A stretch of 47,837 bases of DNA from a virus, in the IMG/VR virus record IMGVR_UViG_3300032307_000186, positions 1 to 47,837 of that record. One strand, given 5' to 3'. Shown here piece after piece: positions 35,143 through 40,312 of this stretch (positions are counted from its first letter, which is position 1; each line of letters begins with the position of its first letter). The notes under the pieces were generated by a model. That model did no database searches, was not told the origin of the DNA, and worked only from the letters and a program-made list of their open reading frames with translations. Position numbers and translations under genes: made by a program.

Positions 35143-35190
35143 CTAGTGCCTAGGTTGCAGAGGGGTGGGTAGATGGTACCTAGACACTAG
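35143..35190. other. Hairpin, 12-bp interrupted stem
   Basis: CTAGTG-C-CTAGGT pairs with ACCTAG-A-CACTAG around a 22-nt GGGG-rich loop. The structure is symmetrical, so strand is uncertain. Located just upstream of the fibre locus promoter; could be a terminator, a protein site or part of a short RNA. Confidence 0.5.
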
Positions 35191-35251
35191 CCTAAACAAT
35201 TATAACATAACATTTTTATAACAAATCAATAAGTAAAAGGGAAGTAGAGCT

Positions 35252-35271
35252 TGTGGATAAAATGTGAATAA
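35252..35271. other. DnaA-box-like pair
   Basis: TGTGGATAA (35252-35260) is a perfect match to the DnaA box on the complementary strand; TGTGAATAA (35263-35271) is one mismatch away. Start-to-start spacing 11 nt, close to one helical turn. Two similar pairs lie near 37.35 and 37.95 kb. Confidence 0.45.
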
Positions 35272-35312
35272 CATTGTTATAAAAGAGTTATAAAAAATCA
35301 GGGTAAAAAGAG

Positions 35313-35340
35313 TTGACAATTGCAAATGTGTATGTATAAT
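35313..35340 (+). promoter_or_regulatory. Strong rightward promoter without an evident gene
   Basis: TTGACA (35313-35318), 16-nt spacer, TATAAT (35335-35340): close to a perfect consensus. Downstream on the plus strand there is only an extremely AT-rich stretch (35341-35405) and then the antisense of the holin-like gene. It could make a small RNA, an antisense RNA or transcribe into 35830. Confidence 0.65.
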
Positions 35341-35405
35341 ATAATATATAAATATAAATAGCTAGCTAGATACCAAGTATATTATATATATTATATATAG
35401 AGAAA
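35341..35405 (+). other. AT-rich stretch downstream of promoter
   Basis: No coding frame. Contains GCTAGCTAG and a TATATTATATATATTATATATA run; may be a DNA-unwinding or RNA element. Confidence 0.3.
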
Positions 35406-35675
35406 TTATTTAGATTTTCTAGAACTAGACTTTAATCCATTTTCGACAATAACATCGTAGATCTTATCAACTTTAGATTTAAGTTCGCCGTGTTGAGCTT
35501 CGAGTCTATTAACTTGATCCTTTAAAGATCCACCACCATTTGGTTTAAACTCAGCTTTAATTTCGTCGAAATAGTGTTTTGTAAGCCAGCGAATACCAGC
35601 TGCGGAAACTGCAATAACTGTTGAAAATCCAACTATAAGTCCGACGATTGCAGCTAGAGTTTCTACTGTTGACAT
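35406..35675 (-). CDS. Membrane protein, possible holin
   Basis: Protein of 89 residues. Residues ~5-30 form one hydrophobic helix (AAIVGLIVGFSTVIAVSAAG), followed by a charged, coiled-coil-like C-terminus (LKDQVNRLEAQHGELKSKVDKI) and a basic tail. That layout fits a one-span phage holin or small membrane accessory protein, but no lysin is visible in the window. Start is 6 nt after TGATATAAT: leaderless. Confidence 0.5.
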   Translation of the reverse strand: MSTVETLAAIVGLIVGFSTVIAVSAAGIRWLTKHYFDEIKAEFKPNGGGSLKDQVNRLEAQHGELKSKVDKIYDVIVENGLKSSSRKSK

Positions 35676-35681
35676 TCTACA

Positions 35682-35690
35682 ATTATATCA
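35682..35690 (-). promoter_or_regulatory. Leaderless promoter, TGATATAAT
   Basis: Minus strand TGATATAAT, hexamer ending 6 nt before the ATG at 35675. Confidence 0.6.
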
Positions 35691-35817
35691 AAGTTTTTAT
35701 TTAAATACGGCGAATTAAGCTCGGCGTGATATAAGAGTAACCAAACCCCCTATTGACAAACCATGGTTTTAACAAACCACCTATGTCAACTTTTGGGTTA
35801 TTTTCCAGGGTATACGC

Positions 35818-35823
35818 TATAAT
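35818..35823 (+). promoter_or_regulatory. Leaderless promoter, TATAAT
   Basis: TATAAT followed by AGTCCT and the ATG at 35830; no clear -35, but TTGGGT lies 19 nt upstream of the hexamer. Confidence 0.45.
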
Positions 35824-35829
35824 AGTCCT

Positions 35830-36063
35830 ATGACCAATTCCCCTGATGAAGATAAAGTAATAAGAGAAGATACAATAGAAGCACGTCCTTGGCATATGGT
35901 CACAGAGTCTAAAGTAGACCAAACCGAATTTGATCGTAGAATGACTATTTGTCGTAGCTGCGAATTTCTCAAAAGACCAGCAGAACAATGTTCTAAGTGT
36001 GGATGTTTTATGAAGCTTAAGACTAAGATAGAAAGAGCTCATTGTCCTGTGCATAAGTGGTAA
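35830..36063 (+). CDS. Cys-rich zinc-ribbon-like protein
   Basis: Protein of 77 residues. The C-terminal half has CRSCEFL, CSKCGCFMKLKTK and AHCPVHKW, six Cys and a conserved end seen in small zinc-ribbon phage proteins of aquatic phages. Function unknown; likely binds metal. Apparently leaderless. Confidence 0.65.
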   Translation: MTNSPDEDKVIREDTIEARPWHMVTESKVDQTEFDRRMTICRSCEFLKRPAEQCSKCGCFMKLKTKIERAHCPVHKW

Positions 36064-36195
36064 TGGTTTTCTAGCTTCGCCATCAGAGATGACTTGATAC
36101 CCCGAAAATATAGGCTATCTAGCTAATATCAAACCATTTTTCTTGACAAACCATTATTTGTTGACAAACCAAGGTTTTGCTGCTATCCTGGATAT
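36064..36195. other. Intergenic region, repeats
   Basis: No gene. Contains TTGACAAACCA-type segments (36143 and 36161), a CCCCGAAAA motif repeated at 36096 and 36261, and imperfect inverted pieces. It carries the promoter of the next small gene. Confidence 0.4.
36161..36189 (+). promoter_or_regulatory. Canonical promoter, leaderless
   Basis: TTGACA (36161-36166), 17-nt spacer, TATCCT (36184-36189), then 6 nt to the ATG at 36196. Confidence 0.65.
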
Positions 36196-36276
36196 ATGAC
36201 ATCAGAGTTAGCTTTATGGTTTATTGTTATAGCATTGGCTATTAAGGTGTTCTTTGGAGATACCCCGAAAAAGTAA
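36196..36276 (+). CDS. Micro-membrane peptide 1
   Basis: 26 residues, MTSELALWFIVIALAIKVFF... ending in DTPKK. One hydrophobic helix (~6-20) with a basic tail. Leaderless start under a good promoter supports it as real. Function unknown. Confidence 0.55.
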   Translation: MTSELALWFIVIALAIKVFFGDTPKK

Positions 36277-36298
36277 CCAAACCGTTACCAAACCGTTA
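36277..36298. repeat. Tandem 11-bp direct repeat
   Basis: CCAAACCGTTA twice in tandem, 36277-36287 and 36288-36298. Sits directly after micro-peptide 1 and at the end of the minus-strand operon; may be an operator. Confidence 0.5.
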
Positions 36299-36300
36299 TA

Positions 36301-36348
36301 TTAGTTTTTCTTCTCACATTTGCATGTGTCGCATTTGCAATCATTCAT
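36301..36348 (-). CDS. Tiny Cys-rich peptide
   Basis: 15 residues, MNDCKCDTCKCEKKN, with a C-x-C-x2-C-x-C pattern. It starts 2 nt after the stop of the upstream micro-peptide. Metal binding is plausible; so short that coding cannot be established. Confidence 0.3.
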   Translation of the reverse strand: MNDCKCDTCKCEKKN

Positions 36349-36350
36349 GA

Positions 36351-36431
36351 CTAGTCCCTATCTCTGTATTTGATCAAGATGGCAATAGATATTGTTATCA
36401 GGAGGATTATGGATCCTTCTATGATTGCCAT
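36351..36431 (-). CDS. Micro-membrane peptide 2
   Basis: 26 residues, MAIIEGSIILLITISIAILI followed by KYRDRD: a single hydrophobic helix with a charged C-terminus. A TATAAT box ends 5 nt before the ATG (leaderless). Confidence 0.55.
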   Translation of the reverse strand: MAIIEGSIILLITISIAILIKYRDRD

Positions 36432-36436
36432 GATTA

Positions 36437-36442
36437 ATTATA
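36437..36442 (-). promoter_or_regulatory. Leaderless promoter, TATAAT
   Basis: Minus strand TATAAT, 5 nt before the ATG at 36431. Confidence 0.4.
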
Positions 36443-36458
36443 CACCTGATACCCCCAA

Positions 36459-36535
36459 AAATCTGAAAAATATTGTAAAGGTGGTTTGGAGGAAATCTGA
36501 AAAAATTTTTAAATTCAGATCTAGCAAAATCTGAA
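36459..36535. repeat. AAATCTGAA repeat cluster
   Basis: Three direct copies of AAATCTGAA (36459, 36493, 36527) and one inverted TTCAGAT (36514). The first and second, and second and third, start exactly 34 nt apart, about three helical turns, so it may bind a protein as an array. Confidence 0.5.
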
Positions 36536-36547
36536 TATTTTATTGAG

Positions 36548-36560
36548 ATGTATGATACAT
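36548..36560. promoter_or_regulatory. Palindromic operator-like site
   Basis: ATGTAT-G-ATACAT, a perfect 6-bp inverted repeat, next to the AAATCTGAA cluster. Typical size for a small repressor operator. Confidence 0.4.
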
Positions 36561-36589
36561 GATTTTATAAAAAAATAAATAAAAAAATA

Positions 36590-36620
36590 GTGCGCACACA
36601 AACTAGGCAGGGGGGGATAC
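36590..36620 (-). terminator. Possible terminator of small operon
   Basis: After the small zinc gene the minus strand has AGGGG-TAT-CCCCC, then the palindrome GTGCGCAC (36590-36597) followed by TATTTTTTTATTTATTTTTTTA. This combination could end the minus-strand operon; stems are short. Confidence 0.4.
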
Positions 36621-36626
36621 CCCTAC

Positions 36627-36710
36627 TTAGTAATCACATCCAATTTCGGGATGCGTGTTTACATAAACATCTTGACCACATCTTGGGCATTCAAACATTT
36701 CATTTTCCAT
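36627..36710 (-). CDS. Small zinc-finger-like protein
   Basis: 27 residues, MENEMFECPRCGQDVY..., ending EIGCDY. CPRCG fits one half of a zinc ribbon with a later Cys. Immediately follows the stop of the next gene upstream (TAA/ATG), so translation is coupled. Confidence 0.5.
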   Translation of the reverse strand: MENEMFECPRCGQDVYVNTHPEIGCDY

Positions 36711-36809
36711 TTATTTATTTTCACTTTCATTTAGATTTATTGTTAGAGAGGCGATAGAAGAAATTGCGTCATCAAATTCTTCCCAAGTTTCAAAAGTTAG
36801 AGTAATCAT
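36711..36809 (-). CDS. Small acidic protein
   Basis: 32 residues, MITLTFETWEEFDDAISSIA..., acidic and helical, with GAAAGGA ribosome site inside the preceding gene's last codons and ATGA overlap. Unknown function. Confidence 0.5.
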   Translation of the reverse strand: MITLTFETWEEFDDAISSIASLTINLNESENK

Positions 36810-37036
36810 TTTTTCCTTTCATTGTATTCTTTATTCATCTTAGCTATCATCTTATCCCAACGAGCGTTAGCCTCGTTAGTGATTTGGTTATCAGTAAAGT
36901 AATCTTGACTAGCTAATGCTTTTTCATAATTCCATTCATCACGCTTGATAGCGTTGCTGTCATCACTACTTTCAGCAGTGTAGCAATTAGTCTTTAGTCT
37001 AACTAATGACTCAAACATTTCTTGTATCTTGTTCAT
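36806..37036 (-). CDS. Small charged helical protein
   Basis: 76 residues, MNKIQEMFESLVRLKTNCYT..., rich in charged residues and helical; contains YEKALASQDYFTDNQITNEANARWDKMIAKM. Overlaps the preceding stop (TAATG). Unknown function. Confidence 0.55.
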   Translation of the reverse strand: MNKIQEMFESLVRLKTNCYTAESSDDSNAIKRDEWNYEKALASQDYFTDNQITNEANARWDKMIAKMNKEYNERKK

Positions 37037-37170
37037 TAGTTACACTCTCCGTAAGCGTTGTAGCATAATTCGCAACACTCTTGAGCAAATTCATCTACCC
37101 ATAATCTAGGAGTGTAGTTATCGCAAATCTCGCAAAACTCTACATTTACCATTTCTACTAAGTTCATCAT
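37036..37170 (-). CDS. Cys-rich small protein (left copy of mirrored pair)
   Basis: 44 residues. FCEICDNYTPRLWVDEFA then CCELCYNAYGECN carries CxxC, CCxxC and a terminal Cys. GGAG lies 5 nt before the ATG at 37170. Clearly related to the plus-strand protein at 37523, which faces away on the other side of the origin-like region. First gene of the leftward early operon, driven by the TGTC-box promoter. Confidence 0.65.
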   Translation of the reverse strand: MMNLVEMVNVEFCEICDNYTPRLWVDEFAQECCELCYNAYGECN

Positions 37171-37213
37171 CTGAACTCCTTTCTATTTATCTAATCTTTC
37201 TTTCTATACTTAT

Positions 37214-37235
37214 AACCTATCACATACCCCCGACA
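37214..37235 (-). promoter_or_regulatory. TGTC-box promoter, leftward
   Basis: Minus strand TGTCGG, exactly 10 nt, TAGGTT. Only leftward member of the family; drives the small operon starting at 37170. CCCAAAATGT occurs twice in a row just upstream. Confidence 0.6.
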
Positions 37236-37323
37236 TTTTGGGTACATTTTGGGGTGTGTTGCGTACAAACTTTTGACCAATTTTTTGTGCCAAGGCTACA
37301 ATGCTACACCCCGCATAAATACT

Positions 37324-37349
37324 GGGCGACACGCCGCAAGCGCCGACCC
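37324..37349 (+). repeat. Hairpin-GCCGACC element 1
   Basis: CGC-CGCAA-GCG small hairpin then CCGACCC, followed directly by the DnaA box TGTGGATAA. Confidence 0.4.
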
Positions 37350-37370
37350 TGTGGATAACTCTGTGGATAA
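37350..37370. other. DnaA-box pair
   Basis: Two perfect TGTGGATAA boxes at 37350-37358 and 37362-37370, start-to-start 12 nt. Reverse complement TTATCCACA is the bacterial DnaA consensus. Confidence 0.6.
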
Positions 37371-37456
37371 CTTATGAATAGGCTACGAAATCCCTGAAAA
37401 TTCGTTATCAATTTGTTATAAAAAACTTTTACAAACACGGCGTGTCGATTTGACTT

Positions 37457-37478
37457 TGTCCTAGGTCTATGTTAGGTT
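37457..37478 (+). promoter_or_regulatory. TGTC-box promoter
   Basis: TGTCCT-N10-TAGGTT, plus TTGACT at 37450-37455, 17 nt before the -10. Drives 37523. Confidence 0.55.
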
Positions 37479-37522
37479 ATAGATATAAAGATAAATAGAA
37501 ATAAAAAGAAAGGATGTAAAAG

Positions 37523-37633
37523 ATGATTGATTTCAAATTTTGCGAAATAGATGATAACTATGTTCCAACCGTAGAGGTTGATGGCGAGGAAGCTTGCCAG
37601 TATTGCTATGAAGCTTATGGTGAAATAAACTAA
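37523..37633 (+). CDS. Cys-rich small protein (right copy of mirrored pair)
   Basis: 36 residues, MIDFKFCEIDDNYVPTVEVD..., with CQYC and CYEAYGEIN at the end. Aligns with the leftward protein at 37170-37036 (FCEI-DNY-P, C-YC/LCY, AYGE-N). RBS AAAGGA upstream. Unknown function, possibly nucleic acid binding. Confidence 0.6.
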   Translation: MIDFKFCEIDDNYVPTVEVDGEEACQYCYEAYGEIN

Positions 37634-37652
37634 GCTAATACGGCGTGTCTGC

Positions 37653-37701
37653 TTGACAGATCGCTAAAAAAATGCCGACCGCATTTTGATTGTTTTGTCA
37701 A
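37653..37701 (+). repeat. Hairpin-GCCGACC element 2
   Basis: TTGAC...GTCAA ends, 49 nt apart overall; inner AAAATGC-CGACC-GCATTTT can form a second stem; contains GCCGACCGCATTTTG. Confidence 0.55.
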
Positions 37702-37762
37702 CAAGACTTTATAAGAATGTCTAAAAATTCACTGAAGTTTTTGGCGTGTCGTATTTGACAAA

Positions 37763-37784
37763 TGTCGTAGGTCTGTGATAAGTT
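37763..37784 (+). promoter_or_regulatory. TGTC-box promoter
   Basis: TGTCGT-N10-TAAGTT; TTGACA at 37755-37760, 18 nt from the -10. Drives 37809. Confidence 0.6.
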
Positions 37785-37808
37785 TTAGCTATAACGAAAG
37801 GATACCAA

Positions 37809-37913
37809 ATGGATGACTGGAACTGCACCACTGAGGAGTTTTTCTGCTTTGAAGGGGAGGCTTACATTGAGCCTGATTGGGATAACGAGCCTCCCAGCTT
37901 CTTTGAGGAGTAG
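37809..37913 (+). CDS. Small acidic protein
   Basis: 34 residues, MDDWNCTTEEFFCFEGEA..., acidic with aromatic residues and two Cys, ending PPSFFEE. CGAAAGGA precedes the start. No recognisable family. Confidence 0.5.
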   Translation: MDDWNCTTEEFFCFEGEAYIEPDWDNEPPSFFEE

Positions 37914-37915
37914 GC

Positions 37916-37945
37916 TTGACAAGCCCAGGTAAACCTGGTCGGCCC
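37916..37945 (+). repeat. Hairpin-TCGGCC element 3
   Basis: TTGAC, then CCAGG-TAAA-CCTGG hairpin, then TCGGCCC, followed directly by TGTGGATAA. Confidence 0.55.
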
Positions 37946-37966
37946 TGTGGATAACTATGTGTATAA
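37946..37966. other. DnaA-box-like pair
   Basis: Perfect TGTGGATAA (37946-37954) and TGTGTATAA (37958-37966), start-to-start 12 nt, the same spacing as the pair at 37350. Confidence 0.5.
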
Positions 37967-38044
37967 CTCTTTACGTTATCTACAAAAATCCTCACGAAAG
38001 TTTTAGGAAATCCACAAAAGAAAATAGGGCGTTTCTATTGTAAA

Positions 38045-38066
38045 TGTCGTAGGTGTGTGATAGGGT
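38045..38066 (+). promoter_or_regulatory. TGTC-box promoter
   Basis: TGTCGT-N10-TAGGGT; TTGTAA 17 nt upstream of the -10. Drives 38096. Confidence 0.55.
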
Positions 38067-38095
38067 TTTAGTAAGTCAAGAGAAAGAAGGAACAA

Positions 38096-38236
38096 ATGGA
38101 CAAGATGTGTGTTTACTGCGAGAGCGTGTTCACAAGCGATACTATCGTTTGCCACAACTGTAATGAGTATGACGGAATGATGCCGTTGGAAAAAGCAATA
38201 GACTACCTAAACCTTGACCCTAACGACTATCTATAA
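38096..38236 (+). CDS. Small zinc-ribbon-like protein
   Basis: 46 residues, MDKMCVYCESVF... CHNCNEYDGMM...; CVYC and CHNC are 12-14 residues apart, as in a zinc ribbon. AAAGAAGGA precedes the start. Unknown role. Confidence 0.55.
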   Translation: MDKMCVYCESVFTSDTIVCHNCNEYDGMMPLEKAIDYLNLDPNDYL

Positions 38237-38237
38237 A

Positions 38238-38259
38238 TGTCAGTAGGGTATGCTAGGTT
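38238..38259 (+). promoter_or_regulatory. TGTC-box promoter
   Basis: TGTCAG-N10-TAGGTT, starting 1 nt after the previous stop codon. Drives 38282. Confidence 0.55.
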
Positions 38260-38281
38260 AGAACTAACGAAAGGAAATAAA

Positions 38282-38449
38282 ATGGAAAAAGTAGAAACAC
38301 TAGGAACTAGGGACTTGGTTGAGCTTGTAAAAGCAACAACAGGTCTAACAGACATTGGCGGTTATTCTTACGCTCTAACCCTTATGTGGGAATTGGCAGA
38401 CAACAAGCTAAAGAATAAAGTTCTTGAGCTAATTGAGGAGAGCAACTAA
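38282..38449 (+). CDS. Small protein of unknown function
   Basis: 55 residues, MEKVETLGTRDLVELVKATTG, then LTDIGGYSYALTLMWELADNKL, mostly helical. I start at 38282 with AAAGGA upstream; a longer reading would translate the promoter. Overlaps next gene (TAATG). Confidence 0.55.
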   Translation: MEKVETLGTRDLVELVKATTGLTDIGGYSYALTLMWELADNKLKNKVLELIEESN

Positions 38450-38598
38450 TGAACGAGCAAGAGTTTGATGAATTACTTGATGAGCTTTACCCTGTTTACC
38501 AAATTGGAGAGCTAACTTTTTACCCTTCACAAATTCTAAAAGCTTGCGACCCAATTGCTTATCGTATAGGATTGTCAGAGGTTGAGGTTGATGAGTAA
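38449..38598 (+). CDS. Small acidic protein
   Basis: 49 residues, MNEQEFDELLDELYPVYQIG..., acidic N-terminus, later CDPIAYRIGLSEVEVDE. Overlaps both neighbours. Unknown. Confidence 0.5.
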   Translation: MNEQEFDELLDELYPVYQIGELTFYPSQILKACDPIAYRIGLSEVEVDE

Positions 38599-38686
38599 AG
38601 AAGAATTAGAGATGTTGATTTACCAAATTGACCTAATGCTAACAGAAAATGTTGGCGAACTATTTACAACACCAGAGGAGAAATAA
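38591..38686 (+). CDS. Small helical protein
   Basis: 31 residues, MSKEELEMLIYQIDLMLTEN..., amphipathic. Its ATG overlaps the end of the previous gene by 8 nt in another frame. Unknown. Confidence 0.45.
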   Translation: MSKEELEMLIYQIDLMLTENVGELFTTPEEK

Positions 38687-38688
38687 AA

Positions 38689-38829
38689 ATGGACTACTTG
38701 ATTTTTGGAATTGTTATTCTAGCTTTGCTAATTGTTTTTGTTGGAACTCAACTAATGGCAATTTTGTTTTTGATGTCAGAGAACGAGAAGATACAAAAAG
38801 AAGCAGAGAAAAACTTTCCGCCTTTTTGA
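38689..38829 (+). CDS. Small membrane protein
   Basis: 46 residues with one long hydrophobic helix (about 3-30, FGIVILALLIVFVG), then a charged tail ENEKIQKEAEKNF. GAGGAG upstream. Possible inner-membrane accessory protein. Confidence 0.55.
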   Translation: MDYLIFGIVILALLIVFVGTQLMAILFLMSENEKIQKEAEKNFPPF

Positions 38830-38830
38830 T

Positions 38831-38879
38831 TTGACAAATCCACCGAAAGGTGGTCGGCACATTTTGATCCAAAAGTCAA
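38831..38879 (+). repeat. Hairpin-TCGGC element 4
   Basis: TTGAC, CCACC-GAAA-GGTGG hairpin with a GNRA loop, TCGGCACATTTTGATCC, then GTCAA; outer TTGAC/GTCAA pairing over 49 nt. Confidence 0.6.
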
Positions 38880-38920
38880 TTACGTAGTCTATTAAAAAAG
38901 TCGTGGAATATCCCACAAAA

Positions 38921-38942
38921 TGTCAGTAGTTTGTGTTATTCT
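38921..38942 (+). promoter_or_regulatory. TGTC-box promoter
   Basis: TGTCAG-N10-TATTCT, preceded by CCCACAAAA. Drives the HNH gene at 38966. Confidence 0.5.
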
Positions 38943-38965
38943 TTTACTACAAGAAAGGAAGCCAA

Positions 38966-39310
38966 ATGAAGAAACTACCCTATGGCAAGACAAGGCTTGA
39001 GCGTAGAAAATTCTTAGATTCTTACAAGATAGGCAAGGGATGTGAAGAATGTGGATACAAAGACTATCCAGAAGCTTTACAGTTAGACCACTTAGACCCT
39101 AAGACCAAATACCGCACAAAAAATGGCAAGACCCTAAATCCAGGAGAAATGATAGGAATGTCTCAAGCTATCTTTTTTGCTGAGCTGAAGAAGTGTCGTG
39201 TTATTTGTGCCAACTGCCATGCTGTTCACACTAAGAAGCAACAGGCTGAAATTAGGATGCTAAACAGTATGCTAGAAATGTCAGAGGGTTATGCTAGGCT
39301 ATTGGTATGA
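38966..39310 (+). CDS. HNH endonuclease-like protein
   Basis: 114 residues. CEECGYKDYPEALQLDHLDP and later KCRVICANCHAVHT give the two CxxC pairs and the DH-centred motif of the HNH family. Such proteins nick or cut DNA, either as selfish homing enzymes or in packaging/repair. I start at 38966 (AAAGGA upstream). Its last residues, EMSEGYARLLV, are encoded by the next TGTC-box promoter. Confidence 0.75.
   Translation: MKKLPYGKTRLERRKFLDSYKIGKGCEECGYKDYPEALQLDHLDPKTKYRTKNGKTLNPGEMIGMSQAIFFAELKKCRVICANCHAVHTKKQQAEIRMLNSMLEMSEGYARLLV
39279..39300 (+). promoter_or_regulatory. TGTC-box promoter inside HNH gene
   Basis: TGTCAG-N10-TAGGCT within the last codons of the HNH gene; would drive the following small genes. 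Confidence 0.5.
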
Positions 39311-39468
39311 TAGGTAAAAGAAATGAAGCAAGACGCAAGGCAGAAAGCCAAGCGCTATTCCAGTCTATGCTAAAAGCCCCTCACCTAGTAGAAACCCCAA
39401 AGAAATACAAAGGCACACGCCAAAGCAACAAAGTAAACGCTATCAAAGAAAGTAGAGCTAATGGTTAG
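39307..39468 (+). CDS. Small basic protein
   Basis: 53 residues, very basic (MIGKRNEARRKAESQAL..., KKYKGTRQSNKVNAIKESRANG). Likely nucleic-acid binding. Overlaps the HNH stop (ATGA). Confidence 0.5.
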   Translation: MIGKRNEARRKAESQALFQSMLKAPHLVETPKKYKGTRQSNKVNAIKESRANG

Positions 39469-39604
39469 TTATGTATGCGAAGACTGTAGAAAGTTCGTTC
39501 ACTCAGATACAGTGTATGGCTATCTACTCAAGAATGTCTGTGGTAGATGTTATGCTATTTATGCTAATCACCCCTCAACAAGAAAGCTGGTAAAGAATGT
39601 TTGA
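39461..39604 (+). CDS. Small zinc-finger-like protein
   Basis: 47 residues. CEDC and CGRC pairs ~18 residues apart, then a basic end. Starts inside the previous gene's last codons. Metal binding likely; role unknown. Confidence 0.5.
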   Translation: MVSYVCEDCRKFVHSDTVYGYLLKNVCGRCYAIYANHPSTRKLVKNV

Positions 39605-39692
39605 GAATGTAATCAACGAAGAAGCTATTGAAGCCCTAAGCGAAGATGCTATTGATGAGCTATTGGCTATGTTTGAGAAGGCAGGATACTAG
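39597..39692 (+). CDS. Small acidic helical protein
   Basis: 31 residues, MFENVINEEAIEALSEDAID..., acidic and helical. Overlaps the previous stop. Unknown. Confidence 0.4.
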   Translation: MFENVINEEAIEALSEDAIDELLAMFEKAGY

Positions 39693-39817
39693 TGTTAGGA
39701 CAACTAAGCGTTCACTTTTGTGAAACCTGTTGTGAGTTTGGTATGGTGTCAGTAGTCAATGGTAAACTAATGGTTCAGTATTGTGATTGTGAAACAGAAA
39801 CAGTAGAAGGAGAATAG
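39692..39817 (+). CDS. Cys-rich protein with GTG start
   Basis: 41 residues, LGQLSVHFCETCCEFGMVSV... QYCDCETETVEGE: CxxCC and CDC. GTG start shares a base with the previous stop; start is inferred. A TGTC-box motif lies inside the gene (39747-39768). Confidence 0.4.
   Translation: MLGQLSVHFCETCCEFGMVSVVNGKLMVQYCDCETETVEGE
39747..39768 (+). promoter_or_regulatory. TGTC-box promoter inside gene
   Basis: TGTCAG-N10-TAAACT with a ~65-nt leader to the ATG at 39820. Confidence 0.4.
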
Positions 39818-39819
39818 CA

Positions 39820-40107
39820 ATGGGAATGTCAACAGCAATGGGCATAGCAGGAACAGAAGTATCCTTAGAGCAACAACTAGCAATGCACTTTAGTAGTAAT
39901 TGTTATCCACCAATTCCTAGCAAGATGATACCAGTAGCGAAGATGGCTATCTTCCACTATTGGGAACAAGACTATCATGCCATGGTTGAGCTACCAGAAG
40001 GCGTAGAGTTTAGAAATGGAGCAACCTCCATTCCTGCAAGTCAAGTTATTGAGTCACTTAGACTTGACGCTTGGGTAATGGAAGACGAAGAAGGAGAGGA
40101 ATACTAA
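39820..40107 (+). CDS. Conserved hypothetical protein
   Basis: 95 residues, MGMSTAMGIAGTEVSLEQQL..., with NCYPPIPSKMIPVAKMAI. No recognisable family. GAAGGAG upstream; overlaps the next start (TAATG). Confidence 0.55.
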   Translation: MGMSTAMGIAGTEVSLEQQLAMHFSSNCYPPIPSKMIPVAKMAIFHYWEQDYHAMVELPEGVEFRNGATSIPASQVIESLRLDAWVMEDEEGEEY

Positions 40108-40253
40108 TGGCGTATCTAACTAACACTTGGTATGTTGAGTATCAAGATGGATCAATTGAGCCCGTTGCTAATCTGGCTACTGCCAGGCACTTGGTGATGT
40201 CTAATGTTGCTATTAGAATTGTAGACACTAACAGAATGTTAGCAACAGCCTAA
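40107..40253 (+). CDS. Small beta-rich protein
   Basis: 48 residues, MAYLTNTWYVEYQDGSIEPVA... ending NRMLATA. Short strand-rich fold; unknown function. Confidence 0.5.
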   Translation: MAYLTNTWYVEYQDGSIEPVANLATARHLVMSNVAIRIVDTNRMLATA

Positions 40254-40262
40254 ATAATAGAC

Positions 40263-40312
40263 TTGACAAGTCCCCTGAAAAGGGGCCGACCAGATTTTGC
40301 TGCAGATGTCAA
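40263..40312 (+). repeat. Hairpin-CCGACC element 5
   Basis: TTGAC, CCCCT-GAAA-AGGGG hairpin, CCGACCAGATTTTG, then GTCAA; 50 nt from end to end. Confidence 0.6.

Larger units (their letters stand above)
37171..37522. other. Divergent intergenic region, candidate replication origin
   Basis: No gene on either strand over ~350 nt. Contains divergent TGTC-box promoters (37214-37235 left, 37457-37478 right), a CCGACC hairpin element, two perfect DnaA boxes and an AT-rich stretch (TTATCAATTTGTTATAAAAAAC). DnaA boxes next to AT-rich DNA between opposing transcription units is a classic origin layout. Inference, not proven. Confidence 0.45.
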
